Positions 54,899 to 63,948 of a DNA stretch of 64,000 bases are shown in pieces. The DNA lies in contig CANTEW010000005.1 of the NCBI GenBank assembly GCA_947652925.1, positions 27,462-91,461 of the forward strand, given 5' to 3'. Position 1 is the first letter of the stretch. Every line of letters begins with the position of its first letter. A program made the translations under genes and the position numbers. The notes under the pieces were generated by a model. That model did no database searches. It saw only the letters and a list, made by a program, of their open reading frames with translations, and was not told the origin of the DNA. Source of the stretch: an uncultured Lachnospiraceae bacterium. Lineage in GTDB: Bacteria > Bacillota > Clostridia > Lachnospirales > Lachnospiraceae.

Positions 54899-55872
54899 GC
54901 TTTTCCTCCTCTCTTTCCAAAGACATGACAAGACACCTCATGCCCCGGCTTTAGTTCTGTCAAGACAGGATGCTCCTGCCGGCATATGCCTATACAATGC
55001 CCACAGCGGTCCTGGAAAGGGCAGCCTTTTGGAACGTCCAGGGGACTAGGCGCTTCGCTCTCGATACTCTCGATCTTCTTAGAAAAATCCATATTGATAT
55101 CAAAGATAGCGCCCATCAGCGCTTTTGTGTACGGATGTACCGCATTCTTATCTGATCCCTCTGCCGGGATCACCTCCACGATATCCCCCAGGTACATGAC
55201 CGCGATCTGATGGGCGAAAGACTGGATCAGACCCAGGTCGTGGGCGATAAAACCGATGGATATATTTTTCTCTTTCTGCAGTTTTACCACCAGCTCTATG
55301 ATCGTCTTCTGCACAGAAACGTCCAGGGCGCAGGTGGCCTCATCCATGACCACGATCTCCGGTTCCAGCACGATGGCCCTGGCGATGGCGATCCTCTGGC
55401 GTTGGCCGCCGCTCATGTTATGGGGATAGCGGTCCGCGAACTCTGCCGGAAGGTCCACCAGCTCCAGATACTTTTTCGCCACTGCGTCCTTTTCGCTTTT
55501 TTTGATCCGCTTAAAATTCATCAGCGGCTCGCAGATGATATCCCGGATCTTCATCTTGGGGTTAAAAGAACCGGAAGGATCCTGGAATACCATCTGGATC
55601 TTCTGACGGTTCTGCCGGAGCGCTTCCCCCCTCATCTTCGTGATGTCGTTTCCATGAAAAAAGATCTCACCTTCTGTAGGCGTATCCAGTGAGACCAGAA
55701 AACGCATGAATGTACTCTTTCCACAGCCGGATTCTCCCACCAGACCCAGAGTTTTGCCCTTATACAGACGCAGGCTGACATCGTTGCACGCCACCAGCGT
55801 CCTGCCATTGGAAGCCGGGAACTTGCGTGTCACATGTCTCGCATCCAGGATCATGTCTTTCTCATCAAACAT
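54895..55872 (-). CDS. ABC transporter ATPase, Dpp/Opp/NikE-like
   Basis: 325 residues. Walker A GESGCGKST, signature MSGGQRQRIAIARA and Walker B VVMDEATCALD are present (the last reads DEAT, not DEPT). The C-terminal Cys block (GCPFQDRCGHCIGIC) is that of Opp/Dpp F-type ATPases. Start at ATG 55872 with GGAGGTG; it overlaps the previous gene by 8 bases. It pairs with the next ATPase to energise the two permeases. Confidence 0.9.
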   Translation of the reverse strand: MFDEKDMILDARHVTRKFPASNGRTLVACNDVSLRLYKGKTLGLVGESGCGKSTFMRFLVSLDTPTEGEIFFHGNDITKMRGEALRQNRQKIQMVFQDPSGSFNPKMKIRDIICEPLMNFKRIKKSEKDAVAKKYLELVDLPAEFADRYPHNMSGGQRQRIAIARAIVLEPEIVVMDEATCALDVSVQKTIIELVVKLQKEKNISIGFIAHDLGLIQSFAHQIAVMYLGDIVEVIPAEGSDKNAVHPYTKALMGAIFDINMDFSKKIESIESEAPSPLDVPKGCPFQDRCGHCIGICRQEHPVLTELKPGHEVSCHVFGKRGGKA

Positions 55873-56647
55873 AACGTTCACCTCCCAACGACGGTACTGC
55901 CTCCAACAGGTTCCTTGTATACTCGCTCTGAGGATGATGGAGGATCTTCTCACGGTCGCCCGCGTCCACGATCTCCCCGTCCTTCATGACAACGATATAG
56001 TCCGCCATGTAAGCCGCCACCCCCAGGTTATGGGTCACCACGATGATGCTTGTCTTATAGGTATCCCGCAGTTCCATCATCTGACGCACGATCTGCGCCT
56101 GTGTCGTCACGTCCAGCGCGCTGGTGGGTTCATCCGCCAGCAAGAGTTTCGGCTGGAAAGTCATAGCCATGGCGATCCCTACCCTCTGCCGCATACCGCC
56201 CGATAACTGGAAAGGGTAGCTTTTCATGATGTTGTCGCCGCTGGGCAGGCGCATGCGTTCCAGCATCTGGATCCCTTTATCCCAGGCGTCTTTTTTTGTC
56301 ATATCCTCATGGGTGCGGATATATTCCACAAACTGCCTGCCGATGATCCTAGTCTGGTTGGTCATCGCGCCGGAATCCTGGAAGATCATGGAGATATCCG
56401 TTCCTCTGAGCCGTCTCCACTCTTCCTTTGTATTGGACAATAGAGATCTTCCTTCAAACAGGATATCCCCCTTCGTCACTCTGCCTCCGCCGCCCAGGAG
56501 TCCCAGGACCGCCCGGATCACCGTCGTCTTCCCGCTGCCGCTCTCTCCCACGATGCTGCAGATCTTCCCCTGTCCGAGAGAGAGGTCAAAACCTTTGACC
56601 GTTGGCCGCCCTTTATAAGATATCGTAACATCTCTTAATCCCAACAT
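55865..56647 (-). CDS. ABC transporter ATPase, NikD-like short form
   Basis: 260 residues with Walker [10 protein letters not shown], signature [14 protein letters not shown] and Walker [12 protein letters not shown]. It is much shorter than typical DppD/OppD (~330) and lacks the C-terminal Cys extension, which is more like NikD of nickel importers (~254). That makes metal transport more likely but does not prove it. The start overlaps nothing and follows the permease gene by 15 bases. Confidence 0.9.
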   Translation of the reverse strand: MLGLRDVTISYKGRPTVKGFDLSLGQGKICSIVGESGSGKTTVIRAVLGLLGGGGRVTKGDILFEGRSLLSNTKEEWRRLRGTDISMIFQDSGAMTNQTRIIGRQFVEYIRTHEDMTKKDAWDKGIQMLERMRLPSGDNIMKSYPFQLSGGMRQRVGIAMAMTFQPKLLLADEPTSALDVTTQAQIVRQMMELRDTYKTSIIVVTHNLGVAAYMADYIVVMKDGEIVDAGDREKILHHPQSEYTRNLLEAVPSLGGERYV

Positions 56648-56662
56648 GCTCCATCCCCTCCT

Positions 56663-57484
56663 TTACTCATCTCTGGGGTCCAGCACATCCCGCAGGCTGT
56701 CGCCGAACAGATTGAAGACTACCACTACGATAAAGATCGCAAGGCCGGGGAAGATCATCAGCCACGGCGCCGCCGCCATGTAAGCCCTTCCCTCATTGAG
56801 CATCAAACCCCATTCTGGTATGGGCGCCTGCGCCCCGAAACCCAGAAAAGACAGCCCTGCCAGCTCCAGCATCATGCTGCCGATATCCGTCGCCCCTGTG
56901 ATGATCAGTGTGGGCAGAGCATTGGGGAGCATATATCTCATCAGGATGTACGGCGTCTTAGACCCGGTGACCACAGCCGCCGCCACATAATCCCGGTGAC
57001 GTATCTTCAGCACCAGGCTCCGCGCCAGGCGCGCATATTTCGTCCAGCTCACCATGGAGATCGCAAGGACCGCATTCTGGATGCTGGCCCCCAGGATACC
57101 TGCGATCGCGATCGCAAGGACCATGCCCGGAAAGGATACCATCATATCTGAAAAACGCATGATCACCGCATCCACCACCCCGCCGAAGTACCCGGCCAGG
57201 ATGCCTAAGACCGTGCCCACGGCAAAGATGATCGTGACCACACTGAGCGCCGCCGTCAGGGACGTCCGCGTCCCGTAGATCACCCGCGCAAAAATATCCC
57301 TGCCCAGTTTATCTGTCCCAAACCAATGTTCGCCGCTGGGTCTCTGCAGGGCGTTTGCCAGCGCGCCTTCCGTCGGATCTTGGCCCCTTACCAAAAACGG
57401 TGCAAAGACCGCCACCAGCACCACCAGCAGGACTAAAAAGCAAAAAAATATAAAAGACCTGTTCTTCTCCACAAAATCTTTCAT
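56663..57484 (-). CDS. ABC transporter permease, DppC/NikC-like
   Basis: 273 residues with about six helices and the coupling block WTKYARLARSLVLKIRHRDYVAAAVVTG (EAA-type loop). The N-terminal cytoplasmic tail and first helix resemble OppC/NikC. The start is ATG 57484 with AGAGGTG ~9 bases upstream; a GTG at 57496 overlapping the previous stop is the alternative. It forms the pore with the partner permease. Confidence 0.9.
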   Translation of the reverse strand: MKDFVEKNRSFIFFCFLVLLVVLVAVFAPFLVRGQDPTEGALANALQRPSGEHWFGTDKLGRDIFARVIYGTRTSLTAALSVVTIIFAVGTVLGILAGYFGGVVDAVIMRFSDMMVSFPGMVLAIAIAGILGASIQNAVLAISMVSWTKYARLARSLVLKIRHRDYVAAAVVTGSKTPYILMRYMLPNALPTLIITGATDIGSMMLELAGLSFLGFGAQAPIPEWGLMLNEGRAYMAAAPWLMIFPGLAIFIVVVVFNLFGDSLRDVLDPRDE

Positions 57485-57492
57485 GGACAGTA

Positions 57493-58431
57493 TCACCTCT
57501 TCTCTCTCATTCTGGGATCTACAAAATTATAAGAAATATCCACCACCAGGTTGATCACCATATAGATCAGCGCGATCCACAGCACATATCCCTGGATCAG
57601 CGGATAATCATAAGATGTGATCGCCGACACCGCCAGGCTCCCCAGCCCCGGATAGGAGAAGATGACCTCCACCACCGCTGTACCGCCCAACAGGGATCCC
57701 ACAGAAAGCCCCAGCATGGTGATCAGCGGGAGCAGAGAATTGGGAAATACGTTCAGCCACAGGATCTTCCATTCTTTCACACCCCGCGCCCGGGCGCCTG
57801 TCACATAATCCTGGCTCAACTCTTCCAGCACCGCCGTGCGCACCTGTCGCGTATATTTCGCAGACATGGCAAAAGCCAGCGTCACCGCCGGGAGGATCAT
57901 ATTTTTGAAAGTGATGTCTGTAGAGACCACCTGGAACCATTTCAATTGAACACAGAAAAAAGAGATCAGCAAAAGGCCCACCCAGAAATTCGGCACAGAT
58001 ACGCCGAGAAAAGTAAATCCACGGACCAGGCTGTCGATCCATCTGTTCTTGTTCACCGCCGCCAGCATGCCAAAGGGTATGGAGACGATCAGCATCAAGA
58101 TCATCGAGAACAGCGCCAGCTTCATCGTGGGCCACAGTCTGGATCCCAGAAGATCCAGCACCGGCTTTTTCAGAGAATAAGAAGTACCGAAGTCACCCCT
58201 CAGACATCCCGTCAGCCAATCCCCGTACTGGACCAGGAACGGACGGTCAAGTCCCATCTCCGCCCGTGTCTGCTGCATGACTTCCTCGCTGGGCACGATA
58301 CCTGACGCCGCATACATGGTGCGCACCGGATCCCCCGGCGCCATATAAGTCAAAAGAAAGGTCAAAAAACTGATGCCCACCAGCACGATGACGATCTGAC
58401 CCAGCCTTTTTCCCAATTGTTTTATTGACAA
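57493..58431 (-). CDS. ABC transporter permease, DppB/NikB-like
   Basis: 312 residues, about six helices. GRLGQIVIVLVGISFLTFLL-type first helix, the YMAPGDPV loop and ELSQDYVTGARARGVKEWKI (EAA loop) are OppB/DppB/NikB features. Start at TTG 58431, eight bases after GGGGG; an upstream frame to 58530 overlaps the gene before. A hairpin precedes it at 58484-58510. Confidence 0.9.
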   Translation of the reverse strand: MSIKQLGKRLGQIVIVLVGISFLTFLLTYMAPGDPVRTMYAASGIVPSEEVMQQTRAEMGLDRPFLVQYGDWLTGCLRGDFGTSYSLKKPVLDLLGSRLWPTMKLALFSMILMLIVSIPFGMLAAVNKNRWIDSLVRGFTFLGVSVPNFWVGLLLISFFCVQLKWFQVVSTDITFKNMILPAVTLAFAMSAKYTRQVRTAVLEELSQDYVTGARARGVKEWKILWLNVFPNSLLPLITMLGLSVGSLLGGTAVVEVIFSYPGLGSLAVSAITSYDYPLIQGYVLWIALIYMVINLVVDISYNFVDPRMREKR

Positions 58432-58483
58432 ATCTTTCTTCCCCCTTTCATATACCACCATTGAGGTGATCGCCAGATCTGGG

Positions 58484-58510
58484 AGCCGGGAAGAGATCCC
58501 CCTCCCGGCT
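58484..58510 (-). other. Hairpin between binding-protein and permease genes
   Basis: AGCCGGGA (58484-58491) pairs with TCCCGGCT (58503-58510). No T-tract on the minus strand. Such stems often stabilise the upstream message and raise binding-protein output over permease. Confidence 0.55.
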
Positions 58511-58526
58511 GCGGATATCTGTAGCA

Positions 58527-60242
58527 TCATTTCGGTGCGATCTCATTGGAGAGCCAGTAATAATCCACCGTATGGATATCGGCGCCCGATACTTTCGACG
58601 CGTTGGAAATGAATGTACTATTGTAATATCCATGTACCAATACTGCGCAGTCGTCGATCAGGATCTGTTCCATCTTGATGACCAGATCGGCGCGCTCATC
58701 CAGATCCGTGGAGGCCATATACTGATCGTAGAGTTTATCGTATTCATCGTTTTCATACCAGCAGTAATTCGTTCCCTGGCTGTTCACATAGAACTCACTC
58801 CCCTTGTCACCGCCGTACCAGTTTTTCAGAAATGCACTGGGCTCGCCGGTCCCCACTGTGGTCCAGTTGGAGTCGCACAGGTCATATTCTCCCGCCTGCA
58901 TCATATTCCACTCTGTATCAGAGTCCGTGTTGTTCACATTCACATCAATACCGATCTCAGACAGGGATATCTGGATCGCCTCCGCAAAATCACTCAGGCA
59001 TCTGTTGGTGTATGTGATGTACTGCAATGTGATATTCTCGCCGTCAAGCTCGCGGAATCCGTCCCCATCGCTGTCTTTGATGCCCGCGTCATCCAGGAGC
59101 TTCTTTGCGCCTTCCACATCATACTCAAAGTCATTTTTTAAGGACTCTTGATCATAGGAAAGTGTAGACGGAAGGACTGCCGGACCGTATGTATACATCC
59201 CGCCCACGGTCACATCACAGAGGGTCTGGCCGTCCACAGCTTTGAACACAGCCTGGCGCAGCGCTTCGTTTTTTCCCAGGATACCGTTGAAATTCACATA
59301 GGCAAAGCCAGTCCGCATACCAGGGGTCTTGGATACATAATAAGCGTCGTCCCCTGACAGTTCTTCCAGATCGCTGGCCGTTGTGATATTCTCTGTCAGA
59401 TCGATATCCCCTGTCTTTAAGGCGCTGGCTTTCGTGCTGTCGTCTTCGATAAAGATAACGGAAATGCTGTCATAGGGCACTTCCCCGTTCCAGTAATGTT
59501 CATTCTTCACCAGTTCTGAACATTTCGTCGTCTCGTCCATGGAAGAGATCACATAAGGACCTGTGCCGATCACTGAAGTAGCGTCTGCTGTATAATCGTG
59601 CTCCGCGTCTGTGGTATCCCCCTCCACATCCATGATCGTATAGAATGGAAAGCAGAGGATAGATGTGATATCTGCATAAGCTTCAGATGTGACGATGGTC
59701 ACCGTGTTGGCGTCTGCGTCTGCGGTGATGGATTCCGTCTGCAGATACGTCTCCGGTGTGGAGCTTTTCTTATCCGTAGCACAGACCGTATAGAGACGGT
59801 TCAGTGAATCCGCCACTGCCTGCGCATTGCAGTCGTTACCGTTTGAAAACTGCACCCCGTCGCGGATATGGAATGTCCAGGTCTTCTTGTCCTCTGATAC
59901 ATCATATTTATCACAGAGATCATAGTCCACAGTCAGATCGTCCTTGAACTTGAACAGACCCTCCATAACTCCATGGCGCATACCGTCCCAGGCTGCATTC
60001 TGATACTCAGCCGGATCATATGATGTAGAATACACATAGCATCCGAAGTTCAGATGTTTGCCGTCTCCGTCTTCTGTCTTGGCGCTGCTGCTCTTGCCCG
60101 CATCATCCCTTGCGTCCGCCGACCCACCCGAGCCGCCGCATCCTGTCAGCATCGCAGCTGCCAGCGTCCCGGCCAGACTGAGAGCCAGCGCCTTTCTCAA
60201 CAAACCCTTCCCCGATCTCTTCTCTCCTTTTGTTTTCCTCAT
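58527..60242 (-). CDS. Extracellular solute-binding protein, family 5 (Nik/Dpp/Opp-like)
   Basis: 571 residues. A lipoprotein signal (LAAAMLTGCGG, Cys at ~35) anchors it to the membrane. The family-5 blocks DGMRHGVMEGLFKF, WTFHIRDGVQFSNGND, IGTGPYVISS, NEALRQAVFKAVDG and AKKLLDDAGIKD are in order. The family binds peptides, nickel chelates or other small molecules. It is the first gene after the cobalamin riboswitch, so its ligand is probably tied to corrinoid or cobalt/nickel supply (inferred). ATG with GGTGAGGAG. Confidence 0.9.
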   Translation of the reverse strand: MRKTKGEKRSGKGLLRKALALSLAGTLAAAMLTGCGGSGGSADARDDAGKSSSAKTEDGDGKHLNFGCYVYSTSYDPAEYQNAAWDGMRHGVMEGLFKFKDDLTVDYDLCDKYDVSEDKKTWTFHIRDGVQFSNGNDCNAQAVADSLNRLYTVCATDKKSSTPETYLQTESITADADANTVTIVTSEAYADITSILCFPFYTIMDVEGDTTDAEHDYTADATSVIGTGPYVISSMDETTKCSELVKNEHYWNGEVPYDSISVIFIEDDSTKASALKTGDIDLTENITTASDLEELSGDDAYYVSKTPGMRTGFAYVNFNGILGKNEALRQAVFKAVDGQTLCDVTVGGMYTYGPAVLPSTLSYDQESLKNDFEYDVEGAKKLLDDAGIKDSDGDGFRELDGENITLQYITYTNRCLSDFAEAIQISLSEIGIDVNVNNTDSDTEWNMMQAGEYDLCDSNWTTVGTGEPSAFLKNWYGGDKGSEFYVNSQGTNYCWYENDEYDKLYDQYMASTDLDERADLVIKMEQILIDDCAVLVHGYYNSTFISNASKVSGADIHTVDYYWLSNEIAPK

Positions 60243-60303
60243 ATCTCCTCACCTTTCCAGCATTTTGGTTTCTTAGATCGAGCCGGTGATCCCATAGGAT
60301 AAG

Positions 60304-60331
60304 AAAAACGCCCGTATCACAGATACGGACG
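60304..60331 (-). terminator. Terminator of the riboswitch leader
   Basis: Ten-bp stem (60309-60318 with 60322-60331, one U-G pair on RNA) with a TGT loop, then TTTTTCTT on the minus strand. It lies between the aptamer and the first gene, as expected for transcription attenuation. Confidence 0.85.
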
Positions 60332-60394
60332 CCAAAAAAACAATATAAACAAAAGCCTGCTCCTTATCTTCCGTAAGAATCATACTCAATGACG

Positions 60395-60561
60395 AACTGC
60401 AAGCAGGTCTCCTGACTTAAGATCGACACTTTGAGACACCTTCCCAGACTTACTTACACAAAGCCCAGTGGTATTGACCGTCCCAAAGCTCCCTCATACA
60501 GTGACGGGATCGTACCGGATTCGCACCGGTTTCCCTTTTGATCCTTGCGGAACTTGCAGTT
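60395..60561 (-). promoter_or_regulatory. Cobalamin (B12) riboswitch
   Basis: On the minus strand: P1 AACTGCAAG/CTTGCAGTT (60553-60561 with 60395-60403, 9 bp, perfect); the core GGGAAACCGGTGCGAATCC and CCCGTCACTGTA; ACCACTG; TGGGAAGGTG; and the B12-box GTCAGGAGACCTGC ending at 60403. Together with the promoter upstream and terminator downstream it should turn off the operon when adenosylcobalamin or a related corrinoid is plentiful. Read with the terminator it is a transcriptional switch. Confidence 0.93.
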
Positions 60562-60608
60562 GGCTGGTTCCCAAACCAACAAATGCTATTTAATTTTTTC
60601 TGTCTGAT

Positions 60609-60637
60609 ATTATAAAACAAAAAACATGAAATGTCCA
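60609..60637 (-). promoter_or_regulatory. Promoter of the riboswitch operon
   Basis: On the minus strand TGGACA (60632-60637), 17-base spacer, TATAAT (60609-60614), directly upstream of the aptamer. Confidence 0.8.
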
Positions 60638-60674
60638 GGCTTTTTTCGACTCCCTCCACCAAAAGTCCCACTCC

Positions 60675-61196
60675 TCAGACCGTGGCAAGGGCTACGCTCA
60701 CCACGATCCCCGCAAACGTTGCCAAAAGCGCCCCCGCAAGGGTGTAGCGCGTCTTCGTGATCTTAGCCGTCATAAAATAGACCGACATCGTATAGAAGAT
60801 CGTTTCCGTACAACTGAGCATCAGAGAGGCGATCGTCCCGATACGGGAATCTGTTCCATATTCTTTAAAGATATCCAAGGCAAGCCCGGTAGCCGCCGAA
60901 GATGAAAACATGCGGACAAAAGCCAAAGGCACCAAAGGCGCTGGAAATCCCAGCGGATCCGTAATCTTGCCCAGATACTCACCCAACATATCCAAAAATC
61001 CAGACCCCCGCAGTATCCCGACAGCCACCATCAGTCCGATCAGAGTAGGGAGGATCTTAACGACCGTCTTCAGGCCATCGGCCGCTCCTGTGATAAAAGA
61101 TTCATAGACCTTGACTTTCTGCAGGATACCAAAAGCAACGATGTAGAAAATGATCAGCGGTATAGTGACTTCCGACAAAAAAAGGAGAAATCTCAT
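60675..61196 (-). CDS. spmB: Spore maturation protein B
   Basis: A 173-residue membrane protein with about four helices. The nucleoside-recognition domain blocks KILPTLIGLMVAVGILRGSG and the SCTETIFYT region are typical of SpmB, which acts with SpmA on spore core dehydration. spmA, normally next to it, is absent here. It ends just before the riboswitch promoter. Confidence 0.87.
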   Translation of the reverse strand: MRFLLFLSEVTIPLIIFYIVAFGILQKVKVYESFITGAADGLKTVVKILPTLIGLMVAVGILRGSGFLDMLGEYLGKITDPLGFPAPLVPLAFVRMFSSSAATGLALDIFKEYGTDSRIGTIASLMLSCTETIFYTMSVYFMTAKITKTRYTLAGALLATFAGIVVSVALATV

Positions 61197-61310
61197 GATC
61201 TGACCCTTTAACTGCTTTTTCTATATCTATGCGTTCTTACCGGCAGACATGTCAGACATTCTGTGCTATACTATAAAAACTAATACAAAGAAATGGAGGT
61301 CGCAGAAGAG

Positions 61311-61613
61311 ATGACCATGCCAGAAGATCCAAAGACACCTTTTCCCCACAGTGACTTGCAAAAGATACCCGGTATCGGTGCAAATATGGAACGGCACCTG
61401 CATAATATCGGTATCCGGTGCATCGCAGACCTGAAAGGAAAAGACCCTGAGACCTTATACCACATGGACTGCCTGAAAAAAGGCTTCCAAGAAGACAGAT
61501 GTGTCCTGTACGTCTTCCGCTGCGCAGTCTATTATGCCGAACACCCGCAGCGTGAAGCCGAAAAGCTGAAATGGTGGTATTGGAAAGATAAAAAATATCC
61601 AGAAGAGGAGTAA
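61311..61613 (+). CDS. Cdd1-like helix-hairpin-helix protein
   Basis: About 100 residues. The helix-hairpin-helix KIPGIGANMERHLHNIGI and the CLKKGFQEDRCVLYVFRCAVYYAE block match the Cdd1 (pathogenicity-locus) family, seen in many Firmicutes; function unknown, possibly nucleic-acid binding. ATG 61311 is chosen because GGAGGT lies ten bases upstream; ATG 61293 lacks a site. A TGCTATACT extended -10 (61264-61272) precedes it. Confidence 0.75.
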   Translation: MTMPEDPKTPFPHSDLQKIPGIGANMERHLHNIGIRCIADLKGKDPETLYHMDCLKKGFQEDRCVLYVFRCAVYYAEHPQREAEKLKWWYWKDKKYPEEE

Positions 61614-61618
61614 GACAA

Positions 61619-62404
61619 ATGGTCTATAAGATCCATACGACAGAACAGATCCAAAAAGCCGCACCATTGTTTGACGGATGGCAGGAATCCCTGATCTGGT
61701 CCTGCCTCCAGGGCGTGATGGGGGATCTCTATGTGGATTCCCTGGAAAGACCCACCTGCGCCATGATCTTACTGGGAGATTTCTGTTACTTCGCCGGGAC
61801 ACCGGACAGAAGGCTGCTCTCACAGCAGCCCTGGAAAGGTCGGAACACAACGCCGCCAGACGTGATCATGGTCCCCCAGGACGACCGATGGGGCAGGATG
61901 ATCGAAGATCATTATGGGACAAAAGCCCGGAAAGTCACCCGCTATGCCATAAAAAAAGAACCCGGCATATTTAACACGGAAAAACTCCATGCCGCAGCCG
62001 CTGCCCTGCCGGAGGGCTATACTTTAGCGATGATCGATGAGCGTCTCTTCCAGCATTGCAAAAAAGCTGCCTGGTGCCAGGACTGGGTACGGCAGTATGA
62101 CGACTATGCCCTGTATCAAAAACATGGCCTGGGGGCAGTGGCCTTAAAAGACGGGAAGCCTGTCTCCGGCGCCTCCTCCTATTCCGGCTATCTGGGCGGC
62201 ATAGAAGTGGAGATCATCACCCGGGAGGACCACCGCAGAAAAGGGCTTGCCTACGCCTGCGGCGCGAAACTGATCCTGGAATGTCTAAAGCGGGGCTGGT
62301 ACCCCAGCTGGGATGCCCAAAATAAATGGTCTGTATCCCTGGCAGAAAAACTTGGGTATCATTTTGACCATGCATACACAGCATATGAGATCCGGCTGTC
62401 GTGA
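61619..62404 (+). CDS. GNAT-family N-acetyltransferase
   Basis: 261 residues of the GNAT_acetyltran type. The N-terminal half is family-specific; the acetyl-CoA site is VEIITREDHRRKGLAYACGAKLI (V-R-x-x-Q/R-x-G-x-A/G-like). Substrate unknown. ATG has GAGGAG inside the end of the Cdd1-like gene, five bases before, so the two are co-transcribed. Confidence 0.88.
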   Translation: MVYKIHTTEQIQKAAPLFDGWQESLIWSCLQGVMGDLYVDSLERPTCAMILLGDFCYFAGTPDRRLLSQQPWKGRNTTPPDVIMVPQDDRWGRMIEDHYGTKARKVTRYAIKKEPGIFNTEKLHAAAAALPEGYTLAMIDERLFQHCKKAAWCQDWVRQYDDYALYQKHGLGAVALKDGKPVSGASSYSGYLGGIEVEIITREDHRRKGLAYACGAKLILECLKRGWYPSWDAQNKWSVSLAEKLGYHFDHAYTAYEIRLS

Positions 62405-62422
62405 GGGTATCAATATCCTATT

Positions 62423-63131
62423 CTTTTTCAGTTTTATAGTGAAAGTCGTTTTCACATCCGGCGTGCTGTCCAAAAAAAAGATCTCCCCCATCTGGACGGC
62501 AAGCCCCTTGGCGATCGTCAGCCCCAGGCCATTCCCCTGTACAAAAACAGGCGTCTCAGGGATAGACAGATCCACCTCAAAACCTTTCTGCAGTAAGATA
62601 TCGTAAAAGCCCAGCACATTCTCCCTGCACACTTCACAGATATCGATCCTGCCGAGGTCTATATCCATATCCCCGGCCTCCAGTTTCGCCAATGTAAAAA
62701 ACTGGTCGATCAGATCCATGACCTGTTTTTGCCTTATCTTCCACTTTGAGCAGCATCTCATCATCCCCGCGTGCCAGGCGCATGATCTCCAGATACCCCA
62801 ATATGACTGTCAGAGGCGTCTTTATATCATGAGATATATTCGACAGCATTTTCTTAGAGGAGATCTCCGCCCTTCTGAAATCCGCTCTCACTCTCTGCCG
62901 GTCCGCCAGCAGGCCATTGATCTGCGCGCCCAGTTCCTTAAGGACAGGATCGTCCGTGAAGATCATGATCTGCTCATCAGTGTCCGTCTCGCCGATCTCC
63001 TCCAGCTTCTCATTCACCTGCCTTATCTTTGCTGTGTCCCCTTCCTGAAAGCAAACCGCTGATATAAGAGGACAAGGGACAGGACGAAGACCAGGACGAG
63101 CAGAAAAAATATGACCGTATCCTCACTCATC
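62423..63131 (-). pseudogene. Broken sensor histidine kinase gene
   Basis: Reads from ATG 63131 (one membrane helix, MSEDTVIFFLLVLVFV) through HAMP-like/H-box sequence (MLSNISHDIKTPLTV, His intact) toward the ATPase domain. Three lesions: a frame change at the four C of 63038-63041 (one base lost), a frame change at the five T of 62726-62730 (one base gained), and a deletion at about 62537 joining the pre-ATPase linker directly to GNGLGLTIAKGLAVQMG, losing the N- and G1-boxes (~75 codons). The kinase cannot work. It begins inside the end of the response regulator gene. Confidence 0.85.
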
Positions 63132-63824
63132 TCCCACATCCCCCAGCTTATACCCGATCCCCCACACCGTGATCACATACCGAGGCTTGCGGGGTTCATC
63201 CTCTATCTTGTTCCTCAGCCTGCTGATATGGACATTTACGGCATTCTCATCCCCCATATATGCATCTTTCCACACAAGGGAATATATCTGTTCCTTCGTA
63301 TATACCTTTCTGGGATCTTGCAGGAATGATCTCAAGATCTCAAATTCTTTCGAAGTGAGCTCTACTTTATCGCCGCCCTTTGTCACAGAGTGCTGGACAA
63401 GGTCCATGACAAGACCGCCTCTCCTCAATACTGGCTGCTGCTCTGGAGCACCCGCGGCATATTGTGTGTTCCTCCTGATATTCGCCTTGATCCGCGCCAA
63501 TACTTCCGTAACAGAAAAAGGCTTCGTTATGTAATCATCCGCCCCCAGACCCAGGCCCAGTGTCATATCAGAATCCGTGTCCTTTGCTGATAAGATGATG
63601 ATCGGGACCGTGTCCGCATCCCTGATCCTCCTCATGACCTCCATGCCGCTCATCTTGGGGATCATCAGATCCAGCAGGACCAGGCTGAAACGATCCGAAA
63701 AAAAGCGCTCACAGGCGCTCTTCCCGTCCAACGCGGTGACCACTCCAAATCCCTCCATCGTCAGAAAATCCTTCAGCATGGTACTGATCTCCACATCGTC
63801 CTCCACTAATAAGATCTTATCCAT
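63123..63824 (-). CDS. OmpR-family response regulator
   Basis: 233 residues. Receiver domain with acidic pair D9-D10, phosphoryl acceptor Asp52 (LLDLMIPKMSG) and the Lys in ILSAKD; C-terminal winged-helix DNA-binding domain (LTSKEFEILRSFLQDPRKVYTKEQIYSLVW). Intact, unlike its kinase. Start at ATG 63824 with GAGGAGG; the longer frame to 63851 lacks a site. It may be driven by another kinase or be an orphan. Targets unknown. Confidence 0.93.
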   Translation of the reverse strand: MDKILLVEDDVEISTMLKDFLTMEGFGVVTALDGKSACERFFSDRFSLVLLDLMIPKMSGMEVMRRIRDADTVPIIILSAKDTDSDMTLGLGLGADDYITKPFSVTEVLARIKANIRRNTQYAAGAPEQQPVLRRGGLVMDLVQHSVTKGGDKVELTSKEFEILRSFLQDPRKVYTKEQIYSLVWKDAYMGDENAVNVHISRLRNKIEDEPRKPRYVITVWGIGYKLGDVGDE

Positions 63825-63899
63825 CGCACGCCTCCTCATACTCAATATCATACCGGTCTTAAATAAATATTACAAGACGAAATTTTTTTCAAAAAACAC

Positions 63900-63928
63900 T
63901 TGCATTACTCAGCAGGATATGGTAATAT
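63900..63928 (+). promoter_or_regulatory. Promoter of tRNA-Glu
   Basis: TTGCAT (63900-63905), 17-base spacer, TAATAT (63923-63928). Confidence 0.75.
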
Positions 63929-63948
63929 TAATCTCGCGTTAGGGGAAT

